From contig JAQFVV010012404.1 of assembly GCA_028023455.1 (NCBI GenBank), positions 13,441,421 through 13,505,420 on the forward strand: 64,000 nucleotides of DNA. The letters are read 5' to 3'. Shown piece after piece: positions 27,350 to 39,959 of this stretch. The position numbers and the translations under genes were made by a program. The stretch comes from Epiperipatus broadwayi (taxonomy: Eukaryota > Onychophora > Udeonychophora > Euonychophora > Peripatidae). Each line of letters begins with the position of its first letter. The first letter of the stretch is position 1. The notes under the pieces were generated by a model. The model made no database searches. It saw only the letters and a program-made list of their open reading frames with translations, and was not told the DNA's origin.

Positions 27350-28020
27350 TTTTACCCCCCCCCCTTATACTCAAGAACAACTAATATATATATATATAAT
27401 AGATTAACTAATAAAAACATTTGATCATCGCTTGTATAATCTTTTCACTCCATAACTATGTTATGAATAAAGGGAAACAAGCAATAAATACAAGACAAGG
27501 CAATAACAATAGTAATAAAATAGTATCTAGACAGTTTGATTTGCTTCAGATAAAAAACTTAACATTAAATATGTATACTGTATATTACTATCATATAATA
27601 ATTATTAATTGTTTATAATACCACTGCATGCTAAACAAATGTGTCTTCATTTTAAAATTTATTTTTAATTAACAGAACGAATAAAACAAATATTCTACTT
27701 CATTATAAAAGTAAATTCTAAGTTTAACACCTTGTTTATTTGCTGGACATATTTTAACATTGACTTCATATATGTATTTACACTTTTTATGTTTCAATTA
27801 GTCTATATGAAAGCAAAATACATTCACAAACATGAATGTTCGGAAGTTGGAATTTTCATAATAAATAAATAATAATAAACTAAAGATTGAAGCATTTAAA
27901 AATTTATTTTATAAAATTAAACATTTTTCCACTCTGTAATATTATATTTACATTTATCAATTAAAAGCAAGTATATATACATAACACGTGTACACATTAA
28001 ATTATTTGAGAGTCATTTAT
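27350..28020. other. AT-rich non-coding DNA downstream of the receptor
   Basis: A poly-C tract (27353-27363) and an AT microsatellite (27385-27400) separate LINE relic 2 from ordinary AT-rich DNA. The frame at 27421-27618 is not supported by any feature. Confidence 0.5.
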
Positions 28021-28023
28021 AAA

Positions 28024-28029
28024 TTTATT
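28024..28029 (-). terminator. Candidate poly(A) signal of the 5-HT7 gene
   Basis: AATAAA on the minus strand lies about 350 bases after the stop codon. The intervening DNA (28120-28376) is less AT-rich than its surroundings, as a 3' UTR might be. In DNA this AT-rich the hexamer is common by chance, so this is only a candidate. Confidence 0.25.
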
Positions 28030-28343
28030 TACTAGAACTGCATATATTTAAAAAAATATTAATAATCAACATTTTAAATATAGTAATATTAATATATTTT
28101 TATGAAAATAATTAAAATCGATTTCATAAATTTGTTCTTAGTTTTAATAATTTCGCACCGGTCTATAGGTTATTTTAATATATATATGTACATATATATA
28201 AATTTAAAACAAAACAAAATTAGTGACCCGTCTCTGATCCGAAAATGACTTTCAGCCTTAAGAAGAAAAATTGACGTTAGAGGGCACTAACAGTTTAGCT
28301 CGAGTTATCAACCGGTACTTAGAGTTGATAAATAGTAAAACAA

Positions 28344-28353
28344 ACCACGTGGT
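28344..28353. promoter_or_regulatory. Palindromic E-box downstream of the receptor stop codon
   Basis: ACCACGTGGT is a perfect 10-base palindrome with a CACGTG core, about 24 bases past the receptor stop. CACGTG is the site of bHLH factors such as Myc/Max or Clock-type proteins. It lies in the probable 3' UTR, so function at DNA level is uncertain and it may be chance. Confidence 0.2.
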
Positions 28354-28376
28354 AAACAAAAAAAAATCACTTCATA

Positions 28377-29666
28377 TTACACATTATTCTCTTCAGTTTG
28401 CATTACATTTTTATTTGGAAGATTGACATTTGCAGTACTACTAGTGCTGTCGTACCTTACGACAGTATCAGATGTTATGAGTTGCCTCGTAATTGCAGGA
28501 GAACCATACTGAGAACTATAAGTTTCAGATCGTAAAATTTCCTGCAAATCCTTGCATCGTAAACAAATAATTTCCCTAAAAGGTTTTCTAAAATCCTTAT
28601 TAAAACGAGCGTAAATAATAGGATTTAGTAATGAATTGGTATATCCTAACCAAAGAAATAAACTAGATAACCAATTTGGTATTTCGCAAATTTCGCCACA
28701 AAATGATCTTACTAATGCGGCAATAAAAAATGGAAGCCAACAGAAAATAAAAGCTCCCATTATCACTCCTAAAGTTTTGGAAGCCTTTCGTTCCTTAGAT
28801 ATCGTAGATTCAACTTTACGTAGTGGGCTCATTTGTCTTCGATGAGGAAGATGTTTTATAAGCCATTCACTTATTTTTGTATTATCCTTAAAGTTAACTT
28901 TCTTCTGCCGTTCTTTTGGTAAAATCCCATTTGGTTTAGCATTTGCGTCTTCCGATTTTGACTTTAAAGTTTCCGCTCGAAAAATAGAGTTATGACGCTG
29001 AGCTTTTTTCTCAGCATCTGTAATCCTTTTAGCCGCTACATAAATTTTATAATATACAACTACCATCACCGTAAGAGGTACATAAAATGCAAATAAGGTG
29101 GCATAAATTTGGTATGCATTGTTTTGGCTAACTAAACACATATATTTATCATGAATATTTCCTAAAATTAATAACGGGGGTATACTAATTAGTGCGGCCA
29201 TAATCCACACTATAGCTATTGAAAGCAACATTCGTTTAGGCGTCCTTTTCATAGCGTATTTAAGAGGTTTAGTTATTGCAAAATATCTATCAACGCTAAT
29301 CATACACAAATTTAAAATCGATGCAGTACACATCATAACATCGAATGAAACCCATAGATCGCAGACACGAGGTCCTAGTACCCATTTTCCTAAGATTTCA
29401 TATAATAAAGCAAATGGCATGACTAAGATTGCTACACACATATCAGATATTGCGAGAGAAACTATTAAATAGTTGGACGGATGACGGAGTTTTCGCACTA
29501 AGCAAACCGCGAGGCATACTAAAACATTTCCAATAACTGTTCCAATAATTATGATTGATAGTATAAACACTATTACTAAAGATTGCCATAAAGGATAGGG
29601 AGGTGAATGATTATCTTCGGTACTATTACTGCAATTGTTCAAGCTAGTTTCACATCTCTCGGACAT
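28377..29666 (-). CDS. 5-HT7: 5-HT7-type serotonin receptor (class A GPCR), intronless
   Basis: A complete 429-residue frame without introns encodes a seven-helix amine receptor. Visible landmarks are N-glycosylation sequons at N11 and N14, N47 in helix 1, D75 in helix 2, C102 and C177 as the likely disulfide pair, D109 in helix 3 as the amine counter-ion, DRY at 126-128, W154, P197 in helix 5, CWLPFF at 309-314, Y342 and NPIIY at 348-352. A basic third intracellular loop of about 80 residues includes RKAS, a possible kinase site; C368 and C371 could be palmitoylated. The stretches around helices 1-3 and LLILGN after helix 4 match what I know of insect 5-HT7 more than 5-HT1 or dopamine receptors. 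5-HT7 receptors normally couple through Gs to cAMP at the plasma membrane. The ATG is preceded by an in-frame TAG three codons upstream, so this start is well supported. 5-HT1 or another amine receptor is less likely. Confidence 0.9.
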   Translation of the reverse strand: MSERCETSLNNCSNSTEDNHSPPYPLWQSLVIVFILSIIIIGTVIGNVLVCLAVCLVRKLRHPSNYLIVSLAISDMCVAILVMPFALLYEILGKWVLGPRVCDLWVSFDVMMCTASILNLCMISVDRYFAITKPLKYAMKRTPKRMLLSIAIVWIMAALISIPPLLILGNIHDKYMCLVSQNNAYQIYATLFAFYVPLTVMVVVYYKIYVAAKRITDAEKKAQRHNSIFRAETLKSKSEDANAKPNGILPKERQKKVNFKDNTKISEWLIKHLPHRRQMSPLRKVESTISKERKASKTLGVIMGAFIFCWLPFFIAALVRSFCGEICEIPNWLSSLFLWLGYTNSLLNPIIYARFNKDFRKPFREIICLRCKDLQEILRSETYSSQYGSPAITRQLITSDTVVRYDSTSSTANVNLPNKNVMQTEENNV

Positions 29667-29672
29667 AGCGTC

Positions 29673-29688
29673 CTACATCGGTCTACAT
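29673..29688 (-). promoter_or_regulatory. Two start-stop (ATGTAG) minimal uORFs upstream of the receptor ATG
   Basis: Read on the minus strand, ATGTAG occurs at 29688-29683 and again at 29678-29673, only 7 bases before the receptor ATG at 29666. The nearer copy is in frame with the receptor and closes its frame upstream; the other is in a different frame. Start-stop elements are known to hold ribosomes and lower downstream translation. Whether these lie in the mRNA depends on an unmapped 5' end, so the role is inferred. Confidence 0.4.
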
Positions 29689-29689
29689 A

Positions 29690-30125
29690 ACTTGGCATAA
29701 GTTATTCCTTGTTTTTTAAATATTTTTTTGCAATTATAAATCATGTATCAGTTAGACGAGATAAAAAAGAATTATTAAATCCGTAAAAGTCATTTTGAAG
29801 ATTGTTTATTTTGATTTTAAAACGTTTAATTTAATCGCTGTTTCCTTACTTTATCAACTTTATACAAAAACTCCTGCGATTAGTGACGCTGAAATGGATC
29901 TCCGTCCTTAAGTGCTTTTCATGAATGCGCGCACATAATTTGAGTGCGCACACATTTTGGAATCAGTGTTATCCTCTGGCTAAATTATGAGTGGAGGGAC
30001 CATCAACCAATCAATTGAGGAGTTTCTTCTCAACAGGTTTTATAATGACAAGTCGAGCTCTTAATATTAGTCAGTAACAGGGGGCGTATCACGAACATAA
30101 ACTTCCGCTTTGTTATTTATCTGAA
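29690..30125 (-). promoter_or_regulatory. Probable 5' UTR and promoter region of the 5-HT7 gene
   Basis: This stretch stands out from the surrounding AT-rich DNA by its CpG and GC content, with TGCGCGCA and GTGCGCAC near 29927-29950. A TATAAAA on the minus strand lies at 30044-30038, and a TCAATT that could act as an initiator follows about 30 bases downstream near 30014. An ATTGG/CCAAT motif is at about 30006-30010. A start near 30014 would leave a 5' UTR of about 350 bases with several upstream ATGs. No splice acceptor is evident, but a spliced leader exon further upstream cannot be excluded. Confidence 0.3.
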
Positions 30126-30129
30126 AGGA

Positions 30130-31320
30130 AGAAGAAAAAAAATTAATTCAATCTCAAAATTTTTATTAACTAAAAAGTAAATTAATTATGTTGGAAAACA
30201 TTCGAAAACAGCACACAACTAATAAACGTACACCACACTCATAAATGCATTTATGTACGGCAAAAAGATATTAATTACATTTATAATATGTATAATTTCA
30301 ACACACACACCCGTATATATATATTACATTTTTATAACGGAGTATGTTATTAAAAGTGAAATCATTAAAAAAAAAGTGGCATTATAAATTGATGATATAT
30401 ACTGTCTTTACAATTTTTAAGATTCGGCAATTTGTTTTCTTTTGTCCTGTATCTATTAATTTTTTTTTTTGTGTGCTGATGCTGTTTAGTGCATTTATGT
30501 CACTTTTCGAACACCATATTTAAGTAACCTTTTAAGATTCTGCATTTCTTTTTTCTATCTATCTGTATATATATCTATTCATTTATTTTTCTGACCCGTG
30601 CTGTTTAGTACTGTTATAATATAATTAATTTGAGAGTCAAACATTCCTGAAACGAAGTTCAATGTCATTTTCGCATTCGAACATAATATTTAAGTACTTA
30701 TATTTTTCATCACAATCTTCCCCATTATTCTTACTAATTTTATACATATATAACATTGACACATAATAAATTAAATCATTATCATTCTTAATATTACTAT
30801 CTCAAAGAAATAATCTAGCATTTAATAATTCAATAGGCAACATTATCACACGGTATAAATGGATGGTGGTAATGATAATATCTTGCCATTAATACATTTT
30901 ATTAGAATATAGACAAGAGCATACAATTGAATCAAAGTAACTGCCCTTTCTAATAATAAATATCTTCTTAATAATAATATTTAAAATCCTTGGTTTCCTG
31001 TTAATTTAAGTAATAAATGACCAGTCATTAAATTACTAAAATTCCAATAGCTGAAGTTATTGAAAGAAATTATGTTTCCGATTATCTTTATATAAACTAT
31101 AAATGACGTTAATATAGGAAGTGTTCCCGAAGAAACTAAACAATTAAAAAGAAATAGAAAAATCACAGTTTATAAGCACATACTCATTTTATCATTATTA
31201 TTAGTTATGTGACAAAAAGGCGATCCACCACTTCTCCTTCCCGTCACCTATCAGACTATCTCCTTCAGCATATCTTCTTACTCTACAAAAATTCATAGCT
31301 ACTTTTTTTTCTTATCATAG
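30130..31320. other. AT-rich non-coding DNA upstream of the receptor
   Basis: Contains an AC run at 30300-30310 and a diverged repeat: a CTGTTTAGT motif preceding TTCGAACA-type text appears at about 30480-30520 and again at 30598-30690, which suggests an old tandem duplication of about 150-180 bp. No coding sequence was recognised. Confidence 0.4.
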
Positions 31321-31348
31321 TGTTTTCCTGAAGGTTTGTGATGATGGT

Positions 31349-31815
31349 ACTTTAATTGTATTCATATATTGGACTATTGCCGTCTCTAATATTAAGAATT
31401 AAATGTCTTTTAAAAAAATTTAACTTTATTTAAATTTTCCAATTACATTCAATTGTTAGTTACAGCACACAGGTTAGTATATGCGCAACGTTATCTTTTC
31501 TTCAGGTGTTGCTGGACTGACCAGTGACACTGCTAGCAGGATAGCTCAGTTGATTAGAGCATTACCTTAAAATTCAATTTTCAAGAATCTAAGGGTCCAG
31601 ATTCGATTTCCAGTCTAATACTGTCATTGGTCACGCCAGCAATACCCGAAGAAAAGAGGAGAATAATACGTCTAGAAATGTCGAACATACTAACCTTTGT
31701 GCTATTAATAACAGTTGAATATAATTGGAAAATTTAAATAAAGTTAAATTTTTCTACAGACATTCAATACTTAATATTAAATGATGGAAATAGTCCAATA
31801 TATAAATACAATCAT
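31349..31815 (+). mobile_element. Inverted pair of tRNA-headed SINE-like arms around one tRNA-like segment
   Basis: The left arm (31349-31535, reverse) and right arm (31620-31815, forward) are inverted copies at roughly 80 percent identity by eye. Both carry TTGGACTAT near the outer end, AAATTTAACTTTATTTAAATTTTCCAATTA in one orientation or its complement, and the inner TTCTTCAGGTGTTGCTGG motif or its counterpart. Between them sits a single plus-strand tRNA-like segment. The same unit occurs once at 43.9-44.2 kb, so this is a dispersed family. The tRNA-like segment could supply a polymerase III promoter. No protein is encoded. Confidence 0.65.
31536..31615 (+). ncRNA. tRNA-like segment (SINE head)
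   Basis: TAGCTCAGTTG at 31542-31552 is an A box, and GATTCGATTTC at 31600-31610 is a degenerate B box about 50 bases later. The sequence between is longer than in a normal tRNA anticodon arm, and the acceptor ends do not pair well. It is therefore a tRNA-derived SINE head and not a functional tRNA gene. Confidence 0.55.
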
Positions 31816-32197
31816 AGTAAAAAGACTATGTTCTCTTATTCTTTCATCTCTTGCTATACTCTCCAAAAAATTGACCCAATTTCCTTTTTTTCTACCCTGT
31901 CCCCCACATCTTTTTACATTTATAATATGAGAATACATAATCAAAAATAGATATTTATCACTTACATTGTATATTCACTTTATAAATAATATTTGCCTAG
32001 TAGAAGTTTATTATTAAGAATGAAGTGATTTTTAAAAAACTGCGTAAAATAAATTAATGATATATGTTCATTATATTTTGTCTTATCAATATATCTATCA
32101 ACCATCTATTTATCTATCTATGTATATTTTTGTTTAACTATTTATCCATTTATCCATCTGCTTATCTATCTATTTATCTATCTGTTTAAATGGTTAA

Positions 32198-32639
<442 letters not shown>

Positions 32640-32644
32640 AATTT

Positions 32645-35600
32645 AATTTTTTCTAAAAAAACATTTAATAATTAGTCAGGAATGTGAAAATAATTCAAAA
32701 TATAAATGCAAGTAAAATGCCATCACTATAAAATTTCAAGCAAACATTAATTATGTCTATGAGTATAACTTTTTACCAATAAATTTCTTCTTTTGTTTAA
32801 CATTTTAGCACATTTTATACATTTATAGAAACATGATTTATTTTAATTCAACTCAAAAGATATTTTACTGAATTGAGTTACTATGTAAAAAGCTTCAAAA
32901 AACTTTACAATATAACTTGAATTTGAACATGGTAGAACAAATTGGAGAAAAGTATTGATGTGAACATCAAACTATCAATGGTTATTAGCTTGGTTTATAC
33001 ATATATATTGTAACCTTATATTTTGGTACAAAATATAAATAGCTTGGTAGAACTAGTAAAACATTTCTCTATCTTCTTCTACATGACTTGATCATCACAG
33101 CTACTACTTTGTACGCTTGACACTTCTATACAAATTAATTGAATGATGCGATCATATAATTCCATTTTTTTTGCCTTACTGATTATATAGTTTTGTTGTG
33201 ATATATTAATTTTGCTCGGCTTCCAAACACTAAGTTAGATAAACAGTGTTTAACCTAAAAGTGAAAGCCAACAGCATATCACATTAATATAGTAAAATAA
33301 ATAAATAATTATTATTTGTTTTTTTCTTTAAATATTCCTAAAGATTATTTTGGTTTAATTGAAGGATTTAATTAATTTCTTTTAATTTAATTTATAGGAT
33401 ACAATAAGATGAACACATTTTTTTTTACTTTCTTTTCATTTTCTTTTTTTAAAACAGATATGCAAATGAAAAAAAAATTAATTGGCTAAGAAAAAATTAG
33501 AACTGCCAGAGATTTTTTTTTTGAAAAAACTGCTGTAGTGATAGCAAGTGTATAATAAAATAATATTTTTTTTTTTACTGTTAAACATATAACGAAAACG
33601 AAAACTTTTCGTTTAAAAAGGAGAGAATGTAAAGATAAAGAAGGAAGTTAAATTGAAACTCCTCTTAAATAATTTAAGATGCAATATTATCAAGTGTTAA
33701 CAGTAAAAATATATAGCTAAATCTTAACTAATCTGTTCAAATCTTCCAGCCATTGGTCTAGCTGCGGCTAATCTTCCACAATGTTTACAACTGAAATGCA
33801 CAGGAATTATTGTTGACCGTGACAAAAAAATGTTTGCCTGTGATAACAGGAATAAAAGTCCTAAAAGGTCAATATATTTGAAATTTCTTATTGTTTATTG
33901 AATATGTTTAGCCTCGAATAAAGTTTTATCTTCATAACTTTAACCCCATGGTGGTGTTGTGAAAGTGCAAAATGCACTACTGTATTTAATTTTAGATAAA
34001 TTTTGCTTTTGTGAACTTTAACACATATGGGCGTGTTATATATGTGTGGAGCGGAATGCAGTATTAACTTGGGATATAATGTATTATTTTCATAACTTAG
34101 ATACTTCTAGTATTATATATGTGCAGAATGTAATGTTGTTTTAACCCTTTGTATGCTATTATCTGGGTGACAATGGTTTCCCTCTGAACTTATATTACAA
34201 ATGACAGTATGAGTTATTTTTTTGAAATTACAATAATGTTTAAAAAAATAACAGCTGATCAGAAAACTATTTTAGTATAGCACTCATGAGAAAATTGCTT
34301 TAACAATCATTCTTTATCCCTGACATTCATAAATTAAAGATAGTAAAACATTTCAATTTCAGAATAATCCCTAAAACAAAACCATGTAATTTCTATAACT
34401 TGTGAGGATAACTTGATTTAAATATTTATGCTAACTGTCAAATAACATGGATTCTCAGAGAACCTATGTAAAAATCAACTAACTTATGGGTATTCTTAAT
34501 AAATGGAGATGAAGAAGCATATAATCAACTTTTAAGATTCTATGTTGTTTTTTTAAAAAAAGAAATATTTATTTGAATTACATTTGTCATTAAGTTTAAG
34601 AAGTGTGCTATTAATTAATTGGCTAATAGCCGATGGATTTAAATAATATGTATTTGAACATGCATTTTATGTTTAATTGTATTTTATGTTATTTTGTAAA
34701 TATGTAAACTTCATGGTATCTATAATTTATTGTGTAAAATAATTATTTGTTAACTTGTGTGTAGAGTCTGACGAGAGTCAATTTAGGAAACAGTGCTTGC
34801 AGAAGAGTCTCATGATTCATACAATGAATCTATACATTCATTATCATATGGCTTAATTCTGTACATCTTGCTAGGGTTCTATACTCATACTCATAATATT
34901 AGATAATATATTTATATCATTTAGTCTATGGTCAGCCATTGGGTCTCAATTTTCCTGAAATATAATTTTTATTACATCTTTTGGTCTTGAATCATGCTTG
35001 TAAAATAGCATGTACCTTCCAATTTAGTAGAGTAATGAGAGTGATTTGTTTCTAATTTATCTGGGAAGCAAGTGTTTATATTATATTCTTTATATCATTC
35101 TATGTTGATGGTTAATCTGAAAAATAATTATCACTATTGGTTTGTATATCATTTAAGTTTGTTTCATGGTGGTGGTTAATCCACTGAACATTCTACAATT
35201 AGGCTAGTTACTCTGGTGATGGTTAGAAAACCCACGGGGTACTTACTGCTCATTATTCCTTACACAAATGAATACACCCACAGGCATATTATTGATCTTC
35301 ATTATACAAATGTATGTTTGAGTAAAGTCTCCATACATTATAATACTTACAATGTTTCACTTTTCTTAATGTTTGTTGCATGTGGTCTGTTATCAGCCAT
35401 AAAAGGGTATTAAGTGAATTATGGACACAGTTTATTTTAGGTAAATTATAAGGTATCCCAACTCAGCTAAGTTGGAGTTTAAATTTTCTTTTGATTTCAT
35501 ATCTCATTATAGTCAAATTTCATATGTTTATCAATTCCAACTGTTGTCATTGTTATTATAATTTTGGTATAAGTGCATTGGTTCTGGTTTTGATGTATTG

Positions 35601-36788
35601 GAGGTGCCATTGTCTGAATTTGAATGTCTCTCATCCCCATAAGAATAAAAATCAATACATTTGTAATAAATTTTTAGATTGTATTATCTAAAACTCATGC
35701 ACATATCCATGCACAGAAATAAGTATATGTGATAGTGTTTTATTTTATTTTGTTTATTTACTTACACAATTAATATACATTATCCACATAGAACAATTAT
35801 ATGTGTTGTTATTTTATATTATTTATTGTTTATGTAAAATTATGAATATTGTTAACCAATTACTATTTTCATATTTGCTGAGTCATAAATAAATGTTAAT
35901 TTGATAATCTAACTTATTTGTACCATTGCTATTAGTCATATATAGAGTCAGCAATCCAACATCGTAAATAGACCATAAATAGTAGAGCACATCTTGTCCC
36001 TGATGATGATATATACAAGGTTTACTGAAGCATCCAAAGAGTATTTTAATGTTTATTCTTGGGTATTTTGTGATGTATAAGATATGATAAAATCCCATTT
36101 ATCTTTTGTATCACTGCTGCTTTGCTTTGTCAATTCTGGAATATATCCAGAATCTGTTACCTCTATTCTTATTTGTGACATTAATATCTAAATTAATAAT
36201 AAATTTGCTAACCAGTAGAACAACTGAACCTATTTTCTAAAATTATAACAGATGCCTTATCTATCCCTAAGAGATTCATTGCTATTGATTTAATTTAATA
36301 TTTGGGTTAATGAAGAAATAATTTAGAATTCAAGTTATCTTCCATTGCAGAGCATTTGCTCTATATGGAATTTCTGTACTTTAAACCTGAATACATGATG
36401 GGCTACCATTTATGATGTTATGGAGCAGATTATAATTCACCACATAATTATTACAGGTTTCATAGATTATACTATCTTGTCTATGGAGTGCCATCAGGTC
36501 TTAAACAAATAAAAAGTGTAAATTAAGATTATAGTGTGGTTTAATTAAGATTTGAGAATGCCATTTGAAATCCAGTAATTAAAGAGAATTATAGTTAATT
36601 AAAAGAATAATAAAGTTTAGTTAGATAACTTGATGTATCTTCAAGTAATGCTATGATTAGCTTTCATGGCATATCCTGGCTGTGATTGTATTGTATATTA
36701 ATAGCTGTGTATTGTATTATTAATTTAAACTGTTACAATCTGTGGTCAGGGTTTAGGGCTTTTCGTTTATATGCATCACATTTAAGGA

Positions 36789-36842
<54 letters not shown>

Positions 36843-37295
36843 TCATAAGTGCCAATAGTTAATTGATTATCATATGCAAATCAGACTATGCAGCTAAAAC
36901 TTAAATAAACTAATCGTATATGAAAAATGTCTTTCATTTATTATCTGATGTTGCCTTGATATCAGATTATTCTATTGGTTTATTTAAACGTTAGCATATA
37001 TATATATATATATTCAGAATATATGTAAAACTACTTGATTTACTTGGTTATCATTGGTAATTGTTTTCCTTTACCTTCTAATCCCTTAACACCGTTTAAT
37101 AATTTGGAACGTACATCTAGAGCTACAAAATTAACATTAATGATATTATAAGTTTAAAGCTTATATCATTAAATTACATCAATATACTGTAAAGTAATAA
37201 TCTTCTGTCAGTTGTTTAGGAGTTTATAAATGCACCCTAATGACAGGTAGAATATACCAATTCCATTTGATTGATCACACCGGTGTTCTTTTTTT
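32645..37295. other. AT-rich non-coding DNA with old repeats
   Basis: The stretch 33,750-36,750 has a more mixed composition and short internal repetitions, such as GGTTAATC-type motifs at 35107, 35174 and 35219. It may be eroded repetitive sequence, but no domain emerges in translation. A clean AT microsatellite lies at 36792-36839 and a shorter one at 36993-37011. Frames at 35216-36098 show no family features. Confidence 0.4.
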
Positions 37296-37299
37296 GCTT

Positions 37300-37385
37300 T
37301 TCTTGACTGGAAATTGATTTTAAAATTTTCAGATCTTAAGACTTTACCACTGAGTACCACTGCGCTAACATCTTGTAGGGTCTAA
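37300..37385 (-). ncRNA. Degenerate tRNA-like sequence
   Basis: On the minus strand TAGCGCAGTGGTA (37367-37355) is a good A box, and AATCAATTTCCAG about 50 bases further on resembles a decayed B box. The arms do not fold convincingly into a tRNA, so a tRNA pseudogene or a second SINE family is more likely than a functional gene. Confidence 0.3.
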
Positions 37386-37389
37386 CATT

Positions 37390-39955
37390 AAAATTAATAC
37401 ATTTGATATTATTATTATACTCTAAATTATATTTAAACATATAAAAAAATGTTTAAACACATTAGCATTGACAAAAGCTCTTTCTCTTTTCCAGAAGCAG
37501 TTAATAAACCTGGGTAATATGGTGCTATAACCAAGAGACAATTTCAATCTTAGATATATACATAATGATTTTTAATGTGTTCATTTACATTATTAAGATA
37601 CATGTAACAATTTATACAATTTTTTAATGTATATATATGTGACTTGTTACTACAGCGCTAGCTCAATTTCATTTTTTGGCTGAATTTCTTCTGATAACAT
37701 CTAGATTCTAGTTAAATATTTGTTTTAAAAACATTCAGTTTTATTTTTTCTTATTTTTAACAATTAGTCTTAATGTCTCAATTGAAAACTATTCTCATTA
37801 AAATGATAAACCAATCACATGTTCATCTCCTTGCTTGAATTTAACAGAACTAAACCATTTGTTTTATTTGACTGAAAACTAATAAGCGACATATTGGTCA
37901 CTAAAGGAAAGCCAGAAGTTTGTAATTAGATAAAACATGCATAGAAACTCTGTTAGTCAAATATTTACATCTTTTAAAATTGTTTTATATGACTATAAAC
38001 TATTTTAATAAAAGGTGTTCATTAATTCTAACATCTCATCCTTATATTCAGTTTTCACCCTTCTCCATCAAAAACCTAAAATCTCTACCACTTGTATCAT
38101 TATTAAGTTTTTCTAACTTTTTATGAATTTATCCTGATTTTTTAAAAATTTTATAATCAAAAATAAAATTTTAGTAATTTCTCCCCATCTCTATATAATC
38201 TAAATCTATAGTCCAAATTTTATCATATTTTGCCTTTTGTTTTTCAAAGTTCCTGATTTTTCATAAAATTCTTCCAATTTTAATTACCTTGCCATCTTGT
38301 GTCATTTGTATTCTCAGTGCCTATATGAGAGTTTGGTCGAAGACAGATTCTACTACTTGTCTTTTCATAGACTTAAAAATTATTTTAAAGGCAGTTTACT
38401 GAAATCAGATATATGGAAATTAGAAGCTATCCAATTTGGCATTTTAAATAATAAATGAAAAGTAAAATAGAATCCAAAAGATTGTAAAAAGTCATAGAAA
38501 GAGATAGCATGAGATGAATGGATGAAATATGGAAGTTTGCTGGTATGTTATGAAAAAGAAAAGCTAGAGATTCAATTAGTTTGATTAAACTTGGAAAGAG
38601 TTTCATATTGCTATGCATCAACAATGATTGAAAATAATGATACCTTGGTGATAAAAAAGTGTTAGTTTTTTAACTTCAGGTTTGCTTGCAAATTAATATT
38701 GCTACTAGTAAAATCAATGACTATATGATTAAATTAACTTTAAAACAAAAATAAAATGTAGTAGTAGTAAAGATCAGTATGCATTACAGATATAGAAATC
38801 ATTACATCTTATCACAAGTACTGAAGAATATTCATTATTTAATCCTTCTGTACTCTGACAGATTTCTTTATCTCACTAGATTTAAGCTTTCAACTTTCAC
38901 TTTAATATTAAACCAATATTATTTATCAGAATATAATAAATATGACCTCAATCAATATATATTTTTATTTAGAAATTAAATAAATTTTAAAAAATTACAT
39001 TTGATTTTCAGAATTACTTTAAAAATTAAATTTTAGTACAAACAAAATTTTGTAATTTTTATGATATTGCTAAATATAATAACAATCAGATGAATGACCT
39101 CATTTCTAGAAACATGAGTTTTCCTGTGAATGTAATCTCTATAGTAACAATATTCAGAAGAAAATACTCTTTTATATTTAAAAATAAAATATTTCTATAA
39201 AAAATGAATATGTAATAATATTTATTTTTGATTTTTAATAACTATGACACAAATATAATCATAAATTTAATAAAAAATCACATTTTTGAATGATCGTAAT
39301 ATTTTCTTGATGATCATAATATTTCTGTGAAATACATTCAGCAAAGTTTATGTTCGCCAAATAAATGCTGTCTATTCTTCAAATGAGAGTTTCAGTTCCT
39401 TTTGCATACTGATTATTCGATTTCCCTGCTATCTTATGACATTTTTGTAACTAAAATATTAGAATATAAATATACATGAATTTTAAAGCCATATATAAAA
39501 AGTTTGGCAAAATTTTCAACAGGGGAAGAAATGCAACTTTAATCATTAGAAAGCTTACATAAAGCTTGACTGTGAAAATGAATAGGAAAGCTAATGTAGT
39601 CATTAGTATTATTACAAGAAGAAAGTCTAAAATAATGACTAAAAATGTATTCAATTTCAACAATTATTTATCAAATATAGAATGAAACATTATTTCAGAA
39701 ATGTTCTTTCTTTTAATCCATTGTCTAGTTTAGGGGGATTCCTTTTTAGATGTTTCATATATATATACTTTTTTTGTGAAAGTATCAATTTAAGATAATA
39801 ATTTCCCATTCATTATTATCTTATCTAAAAATATATCTAGCACATTTTCATTTTAGTTCTTTTCAAAAATGACAGTAATAATCCTACTGTTCTTTCACCC
39901 ATGGCATTTATTTTTAATTTCTTCTTGATAATTATAACATTGCATGCACTTTTAT
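37390..39955. other. AT-rich non-coding DNA
   Basis: The minus strand of 38,000-38,400 is K/I/F-rich and could be eroded element protein, but no motif was recognised. A short inverted repeat around AAGATAATAA lies at 39790-39830. Frames at 38427-38624, 38779-38979 and 39451-39663 lack family features. Confidence 0.4.
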
Positions 39956-39959
39956 TAAA

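Noticed and set aside
28636-28845. Plus-strand frame antisense to the receptor
   Set aside because: Lies entirely inside the 5-HT7 coding region on the other strand and has no features of its own.
31536-31615. Functional tRNA gene
   Set aside because: The A box is good but the B box is degenerate, the anticodon region is too long and the acceptor stem does not pair; it is the head of a repeat.
36792-36839. AT microsatellite as an origin or regulatory element
   Set aside because: Simple TA repeats recur across the window and carry no further structure.
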